Of a stretch of 64,000 bases of DNA, positions 9,492 through 17,654 are shown piece after piece. Position numbers and translations under genes: made by a program. Below the pieces are notes generated by a model. That model was not told the DNA's origin and ran no database searches. It worked only from the letters and a program-made list of their open reading frames with translations. Numbering within the stretch: the first letter of the stretch is position 1; each line of letters opens with the position of its first letter. The stretch comes from Bodonicaedibacter sp963693005 (lineage in GTDB: Bacteria; Pseudomonadota; Alphaproteobacteria; UBA6184), in assembly GCA_963693005.1 (NCBI GenBank), contig OY843726.1:806001-870000 (forward strand), given 5' to 3'.

Positions 9492-9965
9492 ATGGAAAAG
9501 CTACCCATGACTCGTGAAGGGTTTGAAAAACTACACGTAGAGTTAAAGCAATTGAAAACCGTAGAGCGTCATGCTGTTATTAAGGCTATTGCTTCTGCTC
9601 GTGAATTGGGAGACCTTTCTGAGAATGCAGAATACCATGCGGCGCGTGAGCGCCAAGGGTTTATTGAGGGTCGCATTGCAGAATTGGAAGACAAGTTGTC
9701 TAGGTCTGAAGTAATTGATGTTAGTGGCTTGACTGGGTCGACAATCAAGTTCGGAGCAAAATTACGGTTGATTGATGAAGATACGGAAGAAGAGGTTGCA
9801 TATCAAATTGTAGGAAATGATGAAAGCAATTTAAGCAAAGGGAAGATTTCTTTGTCTTCTCCGCTTGCAAAGGCTTTAATTGGGAAAAGTGTTAGGGATT
9901 CTGTTGACGTCCGCACCCCAGGTGGGGTAAAGTCCTACGAAGTTATTGAAGTTTTATTTCAATAA
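9492..9965 (+). CDS. greA: Transcription elongation factor GreA
   Basis: GreA rescues stalled RNA polymerase by stimulating transcript cleavage. The 157-aa product has the N-terminal coiled coil (GFEKLHVELKQLK to KLSRSEVID) with the acidic tip in DLSENAEYHAARE, and the C-terminal FKBP-like domain. I place the start at the ATG preceded by GGAGG (9482-9486); the open frame continues upstream into nfu, but that part is not conserved protein. It follows nfu closely and probably shares its transcript. Confidence 0.95.
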   Translation: MEKLPMTREGFEKLHVELKQLKTVERHAVIKAIASARELGDLSENAEYHAARERQGFIEGRIAELEDKLSRSEVIDVSGLTGSTIKFGAKLRLIDEDTEEEVAYQIVGNDESNLSKGKISLSSPLAKALIGKSVRDSVDVRTPGGVKSYEVIEVLFQ

Positions 9966-9971
9966 CACTGC

Positions 9972-10045
9972 TGGAGGATAGTTTAGCGGTAGAACTCCCG
10001 GTTCTGGTCCGGGCAACCTAGGTTCGAATCCTAGTCCTCCAGCCA
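9972..10045 (+). tRNA. tRNA-Gln (CUG)
   Basis: The acceptor stem is TGGAGGA/TCCTCCA, the anticodon stem CCCGG/CCGGG surrounds a seven-base loop with CTG at 10004-10006, the T-loop is TTCGAAT, and CCA is encoded after discriminator G. The U1-A72 pair is typical of tRNA-Gln. It starts six bases after greA, so it may be on the same transcript. Confidence 0.94.
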
Positions 10046-10057
10046 CTAAGTTCGTTT

Positions 10058-10495
10058 TCAATATTTTTTAAAGAGTTGCGAAAAAAAACTAAAATTATGC
10101 TCTGTAAATTCTCCGTCTCTTAATTCGGCAGTTGTGAATTGATTGTTGTTTATAAACTCTAGTTTTAATGTCGAAAAAACACCATAATACCACTCTAGTG
10201 TAGTTATTTTTTCTTTTTCGCTTAGTCGCGTATTAATTATATCTGATAGCGTTTTTTGTACTAGATTTTCTGTTGCTACACATAGAATGTTTATGCCTCC
10301 AGAGTATAAAGCTCCCTCACTGACAGCTTCGGATGTTAGAGATATGTCATTTGTAAATAGACTAGCTTGTGCTAATGCATAGCGTACCTCAACTGGGTCT
10401 TTGTGTGAAATAACAGTTGAACCCAGAGTGGTTTGAGAATTGATGATCGTGATTAGTGTAATTATAATTGCTAAAGAAGGAGAGGTAAAATACAT
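10058..10495 (-). CDS. Exported hypothetical protein, 145 aa
   Basis: The protein starts with a clear signal peptide (MYFTSPSLAIIITLITI, cleavage probably after TTLGS). The chosen ATG at 10495 has GGAG six bases upstream, better than an upstream in-frame ATG at 10522. The mature part of about 120 residues is mixed helical in appearance, with one Cys. No domain is recognised. It is convergent with tRNA-Gln. Confidence 0.6.
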   Translation of the reverse strand: MYFTSPSLAIIITLITIINSQTTLGSTVISHKDPVEVRYALAQASLFTNDISLTSEAVSEGALYSGGINILCVATENLVQKTLSDIINTRLSEKEKITTLEWYYGVFSTLKLEFINNNQFTTAELRDGEFTEHNFSFFSQLFKKY

Positions 10496-10630
10496 AGCTT
10501 GCTCCGAGTTAAAACAAAGCATAGCGTTAAAATAACAACACGGAGTTAACGCTTTTTGGTTCTAAGTTTGTCCTGAAAAGGATTGTTGGTTTTTTTGTTT
10601 CTTGCTTTTGCTAATTAACAAGCCATTTAT

Positions 10631-12295
10631 TCACTTTTTATCCGATTGTTTGCTTGCCATCGCTGCATCAACCAGTTCTTTTGCCTCTTGAATTACTTCA
10701 TAGTGAGCATAAGTGTTATCTTTTCCTCGGCCATGTCTATTTCCCACGGTTTTCCCACTTTTTTCTAAATGAAGCTTTGTATGGGCACCATCTACAAAGA
10801 TTTTAATTTGTTCTAAGGGAACTCCCGTAATTTTAAGCCACTCTTTAATTAGGCGGTTCATAACTCGTTGTTTAGTTCTTCCAGGAGGGATAGTTGCGAG
10901 TACTTGCTGAATAACAGTTGATTGTGGGGCTTCGACTTCTTCACTCGTATGCTCAGTTTTGGAAGCGGAAAGAGAAATTGGGAGGGTTTCTTCTTTTGTG
11001 CAATCGTCAACATCGAGCTGTTTAATATCTTTTTCATCGGTTAGTTCACTTTCCGGACGAGGGGCGGTTAGATCGCTTACTTGATCTGTACCTTGGGAGA
11101 GGCTCGTGCCTGAGATTGTTTCTTCCTTTTTTGACTCTTTGCTTCTTATTTCTGCTTCTTTTTTTAAATTCTTTCTGGCTCGAGTGCGCTGACTTTTTGT
11201 TAATTTAGGAGGTTTGCTGTAAGGCTCGGGATTAGATAAATTGTTTGATAAAGCACTTGAGATTAGGTCGATTAATTCAAAAAATATGTATGATGCTTCA
11301 GAGTTTCTTTCTGCTGTATATATCGCTATATCCATGAGCTTTGAAATCACTGCGTGAACTTGATCAGTATCGGAAAAAGGAAAGAAGCATCCTGAAGAGT
11401 TTGATAGATAAGGGGGCAAATTCTGAGGAACTCCAAACTTAAAGCTTAATTCTTTATGATTATTACAGGGTATAAACCAGTTAATTCCTTCGCAATTATA
11501 AGCGGGTAATCCAGAGTATGAATATACCCCAAAATTATTGCGGTCATAATGCATTACAAAAACACCAGGTTGTGTGAGTAGAGTTTTCTTATCATTAAAA
11601 ATTAACCCACGAGACCCTAGACCAGGAGTAAAATCACCAAAAAAGTTATAGTGTATGCTGGGTACTTGTTGGGAGTGAAGTAGGTTGTTAATGAAGAAGG
11701 GGACTTCATTATTTTTTGGGTCTTTTAGGAAGCATAGATGCCCTGCATTGTCTTTTCTTGATACTTTTCGAGATAGGATGCCGTTGGTTTGTGTAAGTAT
11801 AGTGCGGCGAGTTCTTTCTTCGACGATTCGTATGGCGGCCACAAATTCGTTGCTAAGCGTGTGTAATAATTTGCGGATAGGATCTAATCCAAGAGCAGAA
11901 GACTTTTCGCTTAAATAGTTGCGCTTCTCACGCAAGGAGTCAATACCCGATAGGGAGCTGCCAGCTTCAAGTTTCCGAGTAAAAATTTCATCTAAAACTG
12001 ATACGAGGGTAGATAGGTCCTCACATGTCTTAGATGCAGTGAGTGACGGAAATCTAGAACTGAGTGGTTCCCGTATGAATTGAGTGACTTCGGTGAGTGA
12101 GCAGTCAAAACGAAGTCTAGTGATCGTATTTGTTTCTGAGTCTGAAGGCATAGGGTTTGCCTGCACAAATTGCATAAGCTGAGCCCTTGAAGTTATAGGG
12201 TCAAAAATCTCGGGATTTTCGGTATTTGCGGCACAAAGTAAGTGCTTTGGGAATAGGAAAGAGATAGCGAGAATAAGCTTAATGGTCTTTTTCAT
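10631..12295 (-). CDS. Exported hypothetical protein, 554 aa
   Basis: The signal peptide MKKTIKLILAISFLFPKHLLCAA marks export through Sec. Residues of about 25-350 form a mixed region of unknown fold; then comes a basic stretch (KSQRTRARKNLKKE) and an acidic, Ser/Thr-rich linker. The last 90 residues look like a separate small domain, with GAHTKLHLEKSGKTVG resembling the G-x-H...L...G pattern of HicA/dsRBD-fold proteins; this likeness is weak. The start at 12295 was chosen for the signal peptide. It follows xerC on the same strand. Confidence 0.65.
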   Translation of the reverse strand: MKKTIKLILAISFLFPKHLLCAANTENPEIFDPITSRAQLMQFVQANPMPSDSETNTITRLRFDCSLTEVTQFIREPLSSRFPSLTASKTCEDLSTLVSVLDEIFTRKLEAGSSLSGIDSLREKRNYLSEKSSALGLDPIRKLLHTLSNEFVAAIRIVEERTRRTILTQTNGILSRKVSRKDNAGHLCFLKDPKNNEVPFFINNLLHSQQVPSIHYNFFGDFTPGLGSRGLIFNDKKTLLTQPGVFVMHYDRNNFGVYSYSGLPAYNCEGINWFIPCNNHKELSFKFGVPQNLPPYLSNSSGCFFPFSDTDQVHAVISKLMDIAIYTAERNSEASYIFFELIDLISSALSNNLSNPEPYSKPPKLTKSQRTRARKNLKKEAEIRSKESKKEETISGTSLSQGTDQVSDLTAPRPESELTDEKDIKQLDVDDCTKEETLPISLSASKTEHTSEEVEAPQSTVIQQVLATIPPGRTKQRVMNRLIKEWLKITGVPLEQIKIFVDGAHTKLHLEKSGKTVGNRHGRGKDNTYAHYEVIQEAKELVDAAMASKQSDKK

Positions 12296-12353
12296 GCAAT
12301 TTTTTATTTTATTACTAATAAATATAATATTAACACGGCCTGCTTTTGTCAAG

Positions 12354-13253
12354 TTATTTTCTTGGGTGAGACTTTCTATAGGCGTCTTTAAGATGTTGTA
12401 GGCTGACGTTGGTATAGCGCTGTGTTGTAGATAGTGAGGAGTGTCCTAGAAGCTCTTGAATTGTGCGAAGATCAGCGTTTTCATCTAGTAGATGTGTCGC
12501 GAAACTATGACGTAGGGCGTGAGGAGTCACTGAGTCGGGAAGATTAAATTGAAGTCGGAATTTGCGCATGGAAGTTTGTAGTATTCCAGGATTCAAACGT
12601 TTGCCTTGTTTGCCGATAAATAGGGGAGAGTCAAGTTGAAAGGTAAAAGGACATTGATTGAGGTAGGATTGAATGTAAGTATTAATTTTGGGAAGAATAG
12701 GAACGGCTCGCTGTTTGTTTCCTTTTCCGGTGAGTGTCATAACGGTAGGAAGAGGGAAGTCGCTGTAGTTTAAGCTAAGAGCTTCTCCGATTCGCAAACC
12801 TGCTCCATACATTAAAGTGAAAGCTCCAGTATCTCGTAAATTTGTCCAGTGAACTTCAGATATGGGGTTGTTTAGCAAAGACGTGATGTGTTGATGCGAA
12901 AGGGGGCGTGGGAGTTTTTCTTCAAGTTTAGGGGATCTCATATCTAATATGGCATGAATGGTAAGATTCTGTGTTTTGGCCAGGTAGTTTGCGAATGTTT
13001 TTGTCGCGGATAGTGCTCGGGCATTTGAAGTAGTTGAAATGCCTTTTCGGTGGCGATCTGATAGCCAGGCTCGAAGATCTGACGGTGTAAGTTTAGAGAA
13101 AGAGTTGAGGGAGACTGTCTCTCCTAAGTGTTGACCTAGAAACTGAATTAGATGCTCTAGATCATGTTGATATGCAGTAATGGTGTGACTTGAAAAGTTT
13201 TTAAGATGTTTAAGGTCGGTTAACCATTGTTTGGTAAGACTGTGTAATAGCAT
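12354..13253 (-). CDS. xerC: Tyrosine recombinase XerC/XerD family
   Basis: A 299-aa site-specific recombinase expected to resolve chromosome dimers at dif. It has an N-terminal SAM-like core-binding domain (SHTITAYQHDLEHL) and the catalytic domain with the first Arg in GAGLRIGEAL, the HALRHSFATHLL box (His-x-x-Arg), LLGHSSLSTTQ and the nucleophile Tyr in QRYTNVS. The length matches chromosomal Xer proteins rather than phage integrases. The start was put at 13253 because upstream residues are not family-like. Which of XerC or XerD it is cannot be settled here. Confidence 0.9.
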   Translation of the reverse strand: MLLHSLTKQWLTDLKHLKNFSSHTITAYQHDLEHLIQFLGQHLGETVSLNSFSKLTPSDLRAWLSDRHRKGISTTSNARALSATKTFANYLAKTQNLTIHAILDMRSPKLEEKLPRPLSHQHITSLLNNPISEVHWTNLRDTGAFTLMYGAGLRIGEALSLNYSDFPLPTVMTLTGKGNKQRAVPILPKINTYIQSYLNQCPFTFQLDSPLFIGKQGKRLNPGILQTSMRKFRLQFNLPDSVTPHALRHSFATHLLDENADLRTIQELLGHSSLSTTQRYTNVSLQHLKDAYRKSHPRK

Positions 13254-13315
13254 ATGAAAAATGTAAATTTTTTGGACTTTGTTCAGAATATAGAAAAATA
13301 ACCCAGGAGACAATC

Positions 13316-13912
13316 ATGAATAAATATTTTAAGTTTTTGATGGTCGCATTCACGGTAATGTTTGGCATTACTAGTTTGTCGACAGATTTGGATGCGCGAC
13401 GTGGTGGCAGAAAACATCACTCTAAAAGTCATGCACCTAAAAAAAGCAAGCATGCAAAACATCATCACAAACAGGCAGCACATCACCACAAACAGGCAGC
13501 ACATCATCATAAGGAAGCGCGGCATACGCGTGGTAAAGAGCTTCACCATCATCAACGAGCGGCACATCACCATGAGCGGTCAGCACATCATCACCATGCA
13601 GCAGTAAAAGCTAAAGGTGAAAAAAGACAGCACCATGAGAAAATGGCCTACCGACATAAGCAGGCGGGGCATCATCATGGGCAGGCTGCTCATCATCATG
13701 GGCATGCAAGGCAGCATCCAGAGAAATCTGAACATCATCACCGTCAAGCGCATCATCATGCACAAGAAGCTAGAGAACAAGAACGCGAAGTTGAGAGAGA
13801 GAGAGAAGAAGACGAAGAAAGCGAAGAAGACGAAGATTATAACCCTGATGAAGATGAAAATGAAGATGAAGATGAAGATGAAGATGAAGAAGAGGGGCAA
13901 TTATTCGATTAG
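13316..13912 (+). CDS. Exported histidine-rich protein with acidic tail
   Basis: A 198-aa protein with a signal peptide (residues 1-27, cleavage near LDA-RR). Residues of about 33-150 are a run of HHH-x-x-A-A/G units, with roughly 50 His mixed with Lys, Ala and Gln; residues 155-198 are almost all Glu and Asp, encoded by a GATGAA hexamer repeat at about 13848-13890. The ATG has AGGAGA five bases upstream. The composition suggests binding of metal ions (Ni, Cu, Zn) or of an acidic or basic partner at the envelope; no family can be named. It is divergent from xerC and heads a cluster with the genes at 14140 and 14519. Confidence 0.8.
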   Translation: MNKYFKFLMVAFTVMFGITSLSTDLDARRGGRKHHSKSHAPKKSKHAKHHHKQAAHHHKQAAHHHKEARHTRGKELHHHQRAAHHHERSAHHHHAAVKAKGEKRQHHEKMAYRHKQAGHHHGQAAHHHGHARQHPEKSEHHHRQAHHHAQEAREQEREVEREREEDEESEEDEDYNPDEDENEDEDEDEDEEEGQLFD

Positions 13913-13939
13913 CTTTAAATGAAAATATATTTCATCTTA

Positions 13940-13971
13940 ACAATGCGGACGCTTTTGGGTGCCCGCATTGT
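13940..13971 (+). terminator. Possible terminator hairpin
   Basis: ACAATGCGG and CCGCATTGT form a nine-base stem after the His-rich gene, followed by an AT-rich stretch (TATATTTA) but no clean T run. Confidence 0.45.
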
Positions 13972-14139
13972 ATATTTAGATAGAGGATTTACTTTTTATA
14001 ATAGCAGATTGGAAGAAAATATTGTCTTTGACCAAGAGGATTTTTAAAGCCTGTTAACTTCTATTTGTTAGGCTGATTTTGAATAATATGATTTGCAAGA
14101 AACTTGCGGATTTAAGCAATAAAATTAAGGAGAGTATCT

Positions 14140-14493
14140 ATGAAGTGGATGCGAGGATTTTTAATATTTGGGTTGGTGTTAACCACTCAAATTAGTACGA
14201 CTGATGCATTTTTTGGTAGTTTTATGGGGAATATTAGCAAAGGTCTTAAGAATGCGGGAAATAGCATTAAAAAAAATGTGTCTCATCATATGAAAAAAGC
14301 TAAAAAAGCCTTTTCTAGTTTTAAAAGTTCAGTAGGTTGTCGTTCTGGAAAAGCAAAAGGACCTGGGGGAGCATTATATCACATCGCAGCTAAAGGAAAG
14401 CTAACGGATAAGCATGTTGTGGCTGTGCATCATCAAAAGCACGATAGACATAAAAAGAAGTCAAAAGGAAGACGCGGGCGCGGTATTCGCTAA
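14140..14493 (+). CDS. Exported small basic protein
   Basis: The 117-aa protein has a signal peptide (MKWMRGFLIFGLVLTTQ, cleavage near TDA-FF). The mature part is strongly basic, rich in Lys, Gly, Ser and His, with a C-terminal KKSKGRRGRGIR tail. AAGGAGAG precedes the ATG by five or six bases. It lies between a His/acid-rich and an Asp/Ser-rich exported protein, so opposite charges may let the three associate; this is inference. No known family. Confidence 0.72.
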   Translation: MKWMRGFLIFGLVLTTQISTTDAFFGSFMGNISKGLKNAGNSIKKNVSHHMKKAKKAFSSFKSSVGCRSGKAKGPGGALYHIAAKGKLTDKHVVAVHHQKHDRHKKKSKGRRGRGIR

Positions 14494-14518
14494 CAGTAGG
14501 TAAGGAGAGGATTATACA

Positions 14519-15484
14519 ATGAATAAAAAATGGTATACAGGAATTAGTGTTGCTTTTCTACTTTGTCTGTTTGGCGCATTGAGCTATACAACGACTGTAG
14601 AAGCAAAAAAAACTAACCAAGACTTTGAAAACTTAACAAAGTGTGCAAGTGAAAAAAACCCAAAGTACTTACTGGGGGTTATTACTGGTGCAATGGATGC
14701 ATACGGTAAAGATGTTGAGAAGGCGTTAAAGGAGCGCAGTGAGAAAAAAGGTTTAAAGCTCCTAAAGAAACATAGAAAACCAATAATTCGTACGATTGAT
14801 TTTTTGTTTCATGATTCGAAACACTTTAAGCATGCCTTTATGCACGAGGCACACAACCCTCGTTTTGAGAAGGTATTAAATGAACATGTTCAGAAAATGT
14901 ATCATGTAGAATACCATGCGGCACATAAGCATAAAAAAGAACAAAAGGCGATTACTAAAGAATACAAAGCTATCGTGAAGGAGTTTAAAAAGCGTGGCGT
15001 TAAGAAAATCTCGAAAATAACTCCTCCTAAAGGTAAAGAAGGTATGAGCTTTAAGCAAAGAATATCAGAAGGCGCAAGTTCATTTGTTGATAAAGTGAAG
15101 AATAGAAAAAAGAAACACAAAAAGAAGAGATCAGCAAGAAGTGATGACGATGATTCAGATGATGATGACTCAGATGAAGAAGGCGACGATGATTCAGATG
15201 ATGATGACTCAGATGAAGAAGGCGACGATGATTCAGATGATGATGACTCAGACGAAGAAGGCGACGATGATTCAGATGATGATGACTCAGAAGAAGAAGG
15301 CGACGATGATTCAGATGATGATGACTCAGACGAAGAAGGCGACGATGACTCAGACGAAGAAGGCGATGATGATTCAGATGACGATGACTCAGGTGATGAT
15401 TACGACTCTGACGATGACTCAGATGATGATGACTCAGACGAAGAAGGCGACGATGACTCAGATGACGAAGAAGAGGAAGAATAG
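14519..15484 (+). CDS. Exported protein with Asp/Ser-rich tandem repeats
   Basis: A 321-aa protein: signal peptide (residues 1-29), a basic helical region (about 30-205, many Lys and His), then about 110 residues made of a 13-residue unit, DDDSDDDDSDEEG, encoded by a 39-base tandem repeat. Such Asp/Ser repeats resemble calcium-binding mineral-associated proteins in composition only. The basic and acidic halves give strong charge separation. It starts 25 bases after the basic protein gene, so they are likely cotranscribed, and a strong terminator follows. Confidence 0.8.
   Translation: MNKKWYTGISVAFLLCLFGALSYTTTVEAKKTNQDFENLTKCASEKNPKYLLGVITGAMDAYGKDVEKALKERSEKKGLKLLKKHRKPIIRTIDFLFHDSKHFKHAFMHEAHNPRFEKVLNEHVQKMYHVEYHAAHKHKKEQKAITKEYKAIVKEFKKRGVKKISKITPPKGKEGMSFKQRISEGASSFVDKVKNRKKKHKKKRSARSDDDDSDDDDSDEEGDDDSDDDDSDEEGDDDSDDDDSDEEGDDDSDDDDSEEEGDDDSDDDDSDEEGDDDSDEEGDDDSDDDDSGDDYDSDDDSDDDDSDEEGDDDSDDEEEEE
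15141..15480 (+). repeat. 39-bp tandem repeat encoding Asp/Ser-rich units
   Basis: Five nearly exact 39-base copies are followed by shortened and diverged copies, all in frame. Copies differ mostly at third positions, such as GAT/GAC, and in one Asp-to-Glu change. Length variation between strains is likely. Confidence 0.9.
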
Positions 15485-15507
15485 GACTATATCTCGCCTT
15501 CAAAATA

Positions 15508-15540
15508 CCAAAAGAACCCTCCTAGTGAGGGTTCTTTTGG
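15508..15540. terminator. Bidirectional hairpin terminator
   Basis: A perfect 14-base inverted repeat (CCAAAAGAACCCTC / GAGGGTTCTTTTGG) with a five-base loop separates the convergent genes at 14519 and 15522. The A and T ends of the stem provide T tracts in both directions. Confidence 0.85.
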
Positions 15541-16081
15541 TTGTATAGGCTAATAAAAAACAATCTAACTAATGGTAAGCACGCTTTGAAAGCTTTTAAA
15601 TATAACCGTAGGTTAGGTTGAAAGTTGTCGGGTATTTCAGTAAAGAGCAAGGATTCAAAACTTCTTTTGATGGCAGGGCCTTGAGTAGCTAATTCGGATT
15701 GAAGTTTTTTCCAAAGAACTAGAAGTTGATGGTCAGTACAATGAGACAAAGATTGTCGTTCTCCAGAGGCCATGTCCGCCTGTATCCAATTGACTCGTGA
15801 AATATCGACTGGGCGTTGCCAGGGTACTTGGTAGTGATATCCAGAAGGCGCGCCAGAGATTCTGCGAACTAATCCATGAAGCTCGTTGTAATGGCAAGCT
15901 GCTTTATATTCGATAGATTGAGTGTAATTTTTTTCCAAAGATACTGTAGTGCTGAGAGATGAGGTTGTTTGGGAAGATGTGTGTTTGTATTTTTAGGTGC
16001 TACTCGCTCTGATTTAGATAGAGATTTTAGTTTGACTCGTGACATTTTATGCCTAATGTGATTTTTTTTTGCGTGATGCAT
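15522..16081 (-). pseudogene. Hypothetical protein gene interrupted by a frameshift at an A7 run
   Basis: Two overlapping frames make one plausible protein. The first starts at 16081 with GGAG five bases upstream and reads 51 good residues to LQYLWKK; there the frame runs out of similarity and stops at 15869. The second frame continues from NYTQSIEYKAACHYNELHGL to 15522. The switch falls at a run of seven A (forward T at 15928-15934); one more A would give a 186-aa protein. The join could be a mutation, an assembly error or transcriptional slippage. The fused product has a basic N-terminus and no family I can name. Confidence 0.6.
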
Positions 16082-16100
16082 ATATTCTCCAACCCATTTG

Positions 16101-16196
16101 TTAACAATTAAAAGCGCCTGCGTTCCTTGTGTCTTTAAGGGAAGTTGTGTCCGTAATTAAGAAATTAGTTAATAAATGTTAACAAAGTATTAACAA
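16101..16196 (+). promoter_or_regulatory. Repeated TTAACAA boxes upstream of the XRE regulator
   Basis: TTAACAA occurs at 16101, 16179 and 16190; the last two start 11 bases apart, one helical turn. They lie 70-165 bases before the regulator's start and could be its own binding sites. AT-rich background makes chance copies possible. Confidence 0.35.
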
Positions 16197-16266
16197 GAAA
16201 CTTGATCTTAGAAAAAAAATATGACAACTTATGGGAGTTGTTGAAAAAAAATGAACAAGGAACAAA

Positions 16267-17022
16267 ATGTCGGTAGCAAAAAACTTAAGATTATTGCGAC
16301 GTATTCGTGGACTAACTTTAGAAGAATTGTCAGAAAAAGTAGGAATTTCAGTATCTTATTTGTCTCGTATTGAGTCTGGAAATCGTCGTGTTACAGAACC
16401 TTTATTGTTTAAGTTGTCAGAGTTATTAGAATGCGACCCAGCGGAAATTTTATCTAACGAGCCACCAGAAAAACAAATCGCATCACTTGGGTTTTCGTCA
16501 TTTAGTTTACAGAGTAAGTATCCACCAGAAAAAGTATCTGAGTTGATGGAGTTATTAGAAAAGGTTACGGGGCAACTAGATAGCAATGTGCAAATGACAC
16601 ATAAAATTCCTGTATTTACTTCACATTATTTTAAAAATTCGTTATTGCCAGTTCCTTCTTCTGGAGATCAGTCAGCGGTCTTAGAGGGAGTTCCATTAAG
16701 TGAGCCGTCTGATTGGATTTCATGCCCCCCTGAATTGGCTGAAGTTAAAACAGCGTTTGCATATTGTGTTGTTAATGAAGAAATGTCTCCGCGTTATAAT
16801 CCCGGAGATATAGTTTTTGTGCATCCACACAAACCGCTGATGCCAGGCTGTTTTGTATTGGCGGTTACTCAAGGGAACGTTGCTAAATTGCGTCAATTTG
16901 TTACATCTGATGGAGAGGCCTTTACGTTTAGATCATATGGTGTTGAAACTAAAGAAGAAACCCTTTCAATCTCAGACATTAAGGCAGTGTATCGAGTGGT
17001 AAGTGCTAAAGAGTCAGCTTAA
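16267..17022 (+). CDS. XRE-family regulator with S24/LexA-like C-terminal domain
   Basis: A 251-aa DNA-binding protein. Residues 5-60 form an HTH_XRE domain (RGLTLEELSEKVGISVSYLSRIESG). The C-terminal 110 residues fit the S24 peptidase/CI-repressor fold (AYCVVNEEMSPRYNPGDIVFV...GCFVLAV). In self-cleaving members this spot reads D-S-M-x-P; here it is E-E-M-S-P, so the catalytic Ser appears to be replaced by Glu, and autocleavage is doubtful. AAGGA precedes the ATG by five bases and a terminator follows. It may be a stably acting global regulator rather than an SOS-type repressor. Confidence 0.85.
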   Translation: MSVAKNLRLLRRIRGLTLEELSEKVGISVSYLSRIESGNRRVTEPLLFKLSELLECDPAEILSNEPPEKQIASLGFSSFSLQSKYPPEKVSELMELLEKVTGQLDSNVQMTHKIPVFTSHYFKNSLLPVPSSGDQSAVLEGVPLSEPSDWISCPPELAEVKTAFAYCVVNEEMSPRYNPGDIVFVHPHKPLMPGCFVLAVTQGNVAKLRQFVTSDGEAFTFRSYGVETKEETLSISDIKAVYRVVSAKESA

Positions 17023-17045
17023 TTTTTTAGTTATTTTTAGTATAG

Positions 17046-17070
17046 CGCGCATCCTAGATGCGCGTTTTTT
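17046..17070 (+). terminator. Rho-independent terminator of the XRE regulator
   Basis: An eight-base GC-rich stem (CGCGCATC / GATGCGCG) with a three-base loop is followed by seven T. Confidence 0.9.
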
Positions 17071-17078
17071 TATGGGCG

Positions 17079-17591
17079 CTATTTGTATAGAGTTAGCGTG
17101 TTAGACTCTTTAAGTATGCTTTTGATTTTTTCTAACTCTAATAACTTCCATTTGTTATCCCATATAAGTATGCGTTTAAGATCAGGGTTAGCTTTTATTA
17201 AGTTTAAAAGTGCGTAGATGTTAATACAAGTTGTTCCATGCACTCTAATTTCCTCAATTCCCCAGTTTTCTTGAGCCAAGATCCTGAGATATGCGTTAGT
17301 AGGAACTTTCGGGGTTCCGGATAGTATTAAAGTATGTATGCCTTTGTTTTCTTTGTTTAATAGAGAGGTTTTTTCAAAGATAAAAGTTTCGGGTGCAGGA
17401 GGGTTATATTGGTGCAAGGCTATAAGAGTTTTATGCTTGAATGGTTTCTCTAGGAGGGGGGGAGACCACTTAATGTCGGCCTCTGAGGGAGACTTGAGGT
17501 CTTCATTAAAGATTTGTCGCAGCTGATGCTTATGCATCATGAGTATGCCAATAAGCACACTGACACACATGTATAGGTAGACTTTTTTCAT
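17079..17591 (-). CDS. Hypothetical exported or membrane-anchored protein, 170 aa
   Basis: The N-terminus MKKVYLYMCVSVLIGILMM is a signal peptide or signal anchor. The rest, about 145 residues, ends in a region with regular Ile/Leu spacing (EEIRVHGTTCINIYALLNLIKANPDLKRILIWD) that faintly resembles leucine-rich repeat strands. The start was placed at 17591 for the signal sequence; the open frame runs upstream to 17681. It overlaps no other gene but lies divergently beside rpoN. Function unknown. Confidence 0.55.
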   Translation of the reverse strand: MKKVYLYMCVSVLIGILMMHKHQLRQIFNEDLKSPSEADIKWSPPLLEKPFKHKTLIALHQYNPPAPETFIFEKTSLLNKENKGIHTLILSGTPKVPTNAYLRILAQENWGIEEIRVHGTTCINIYALLNLIKANPDLKRILIWDNKWKLLELEKIKSILKESNTLTLYK

Positions 17592-17654
17592 AGACATTGG
17601 ATTGTGTGACATTAATTTACATACCATAAACTTTTTCTTCTTAAAATAGTTTAC

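Noticed and set aside
12354..13253. Tyrosine recombinase as a sign of a genomic island
   Set aside because: Its length and motifs fit chromosomal XerC/XerD, and no attachment repeats or phage genes are nearby.
13362..13922. Other frames through the His-rich gene (plus and minus)
   Set aside because: They are by-products of the repetitive CAT/GAT codons; only the frame from 13316 has a signal peptide and a ribosome site.
15051..15548. Alternative frames through the 39-bp repeat; possible CRISPR-like pattern
   Set aside because: The repeat is head-to-tail without unique spacers and lies in frame in the 14519 gene, so it is a coding minisatellite.
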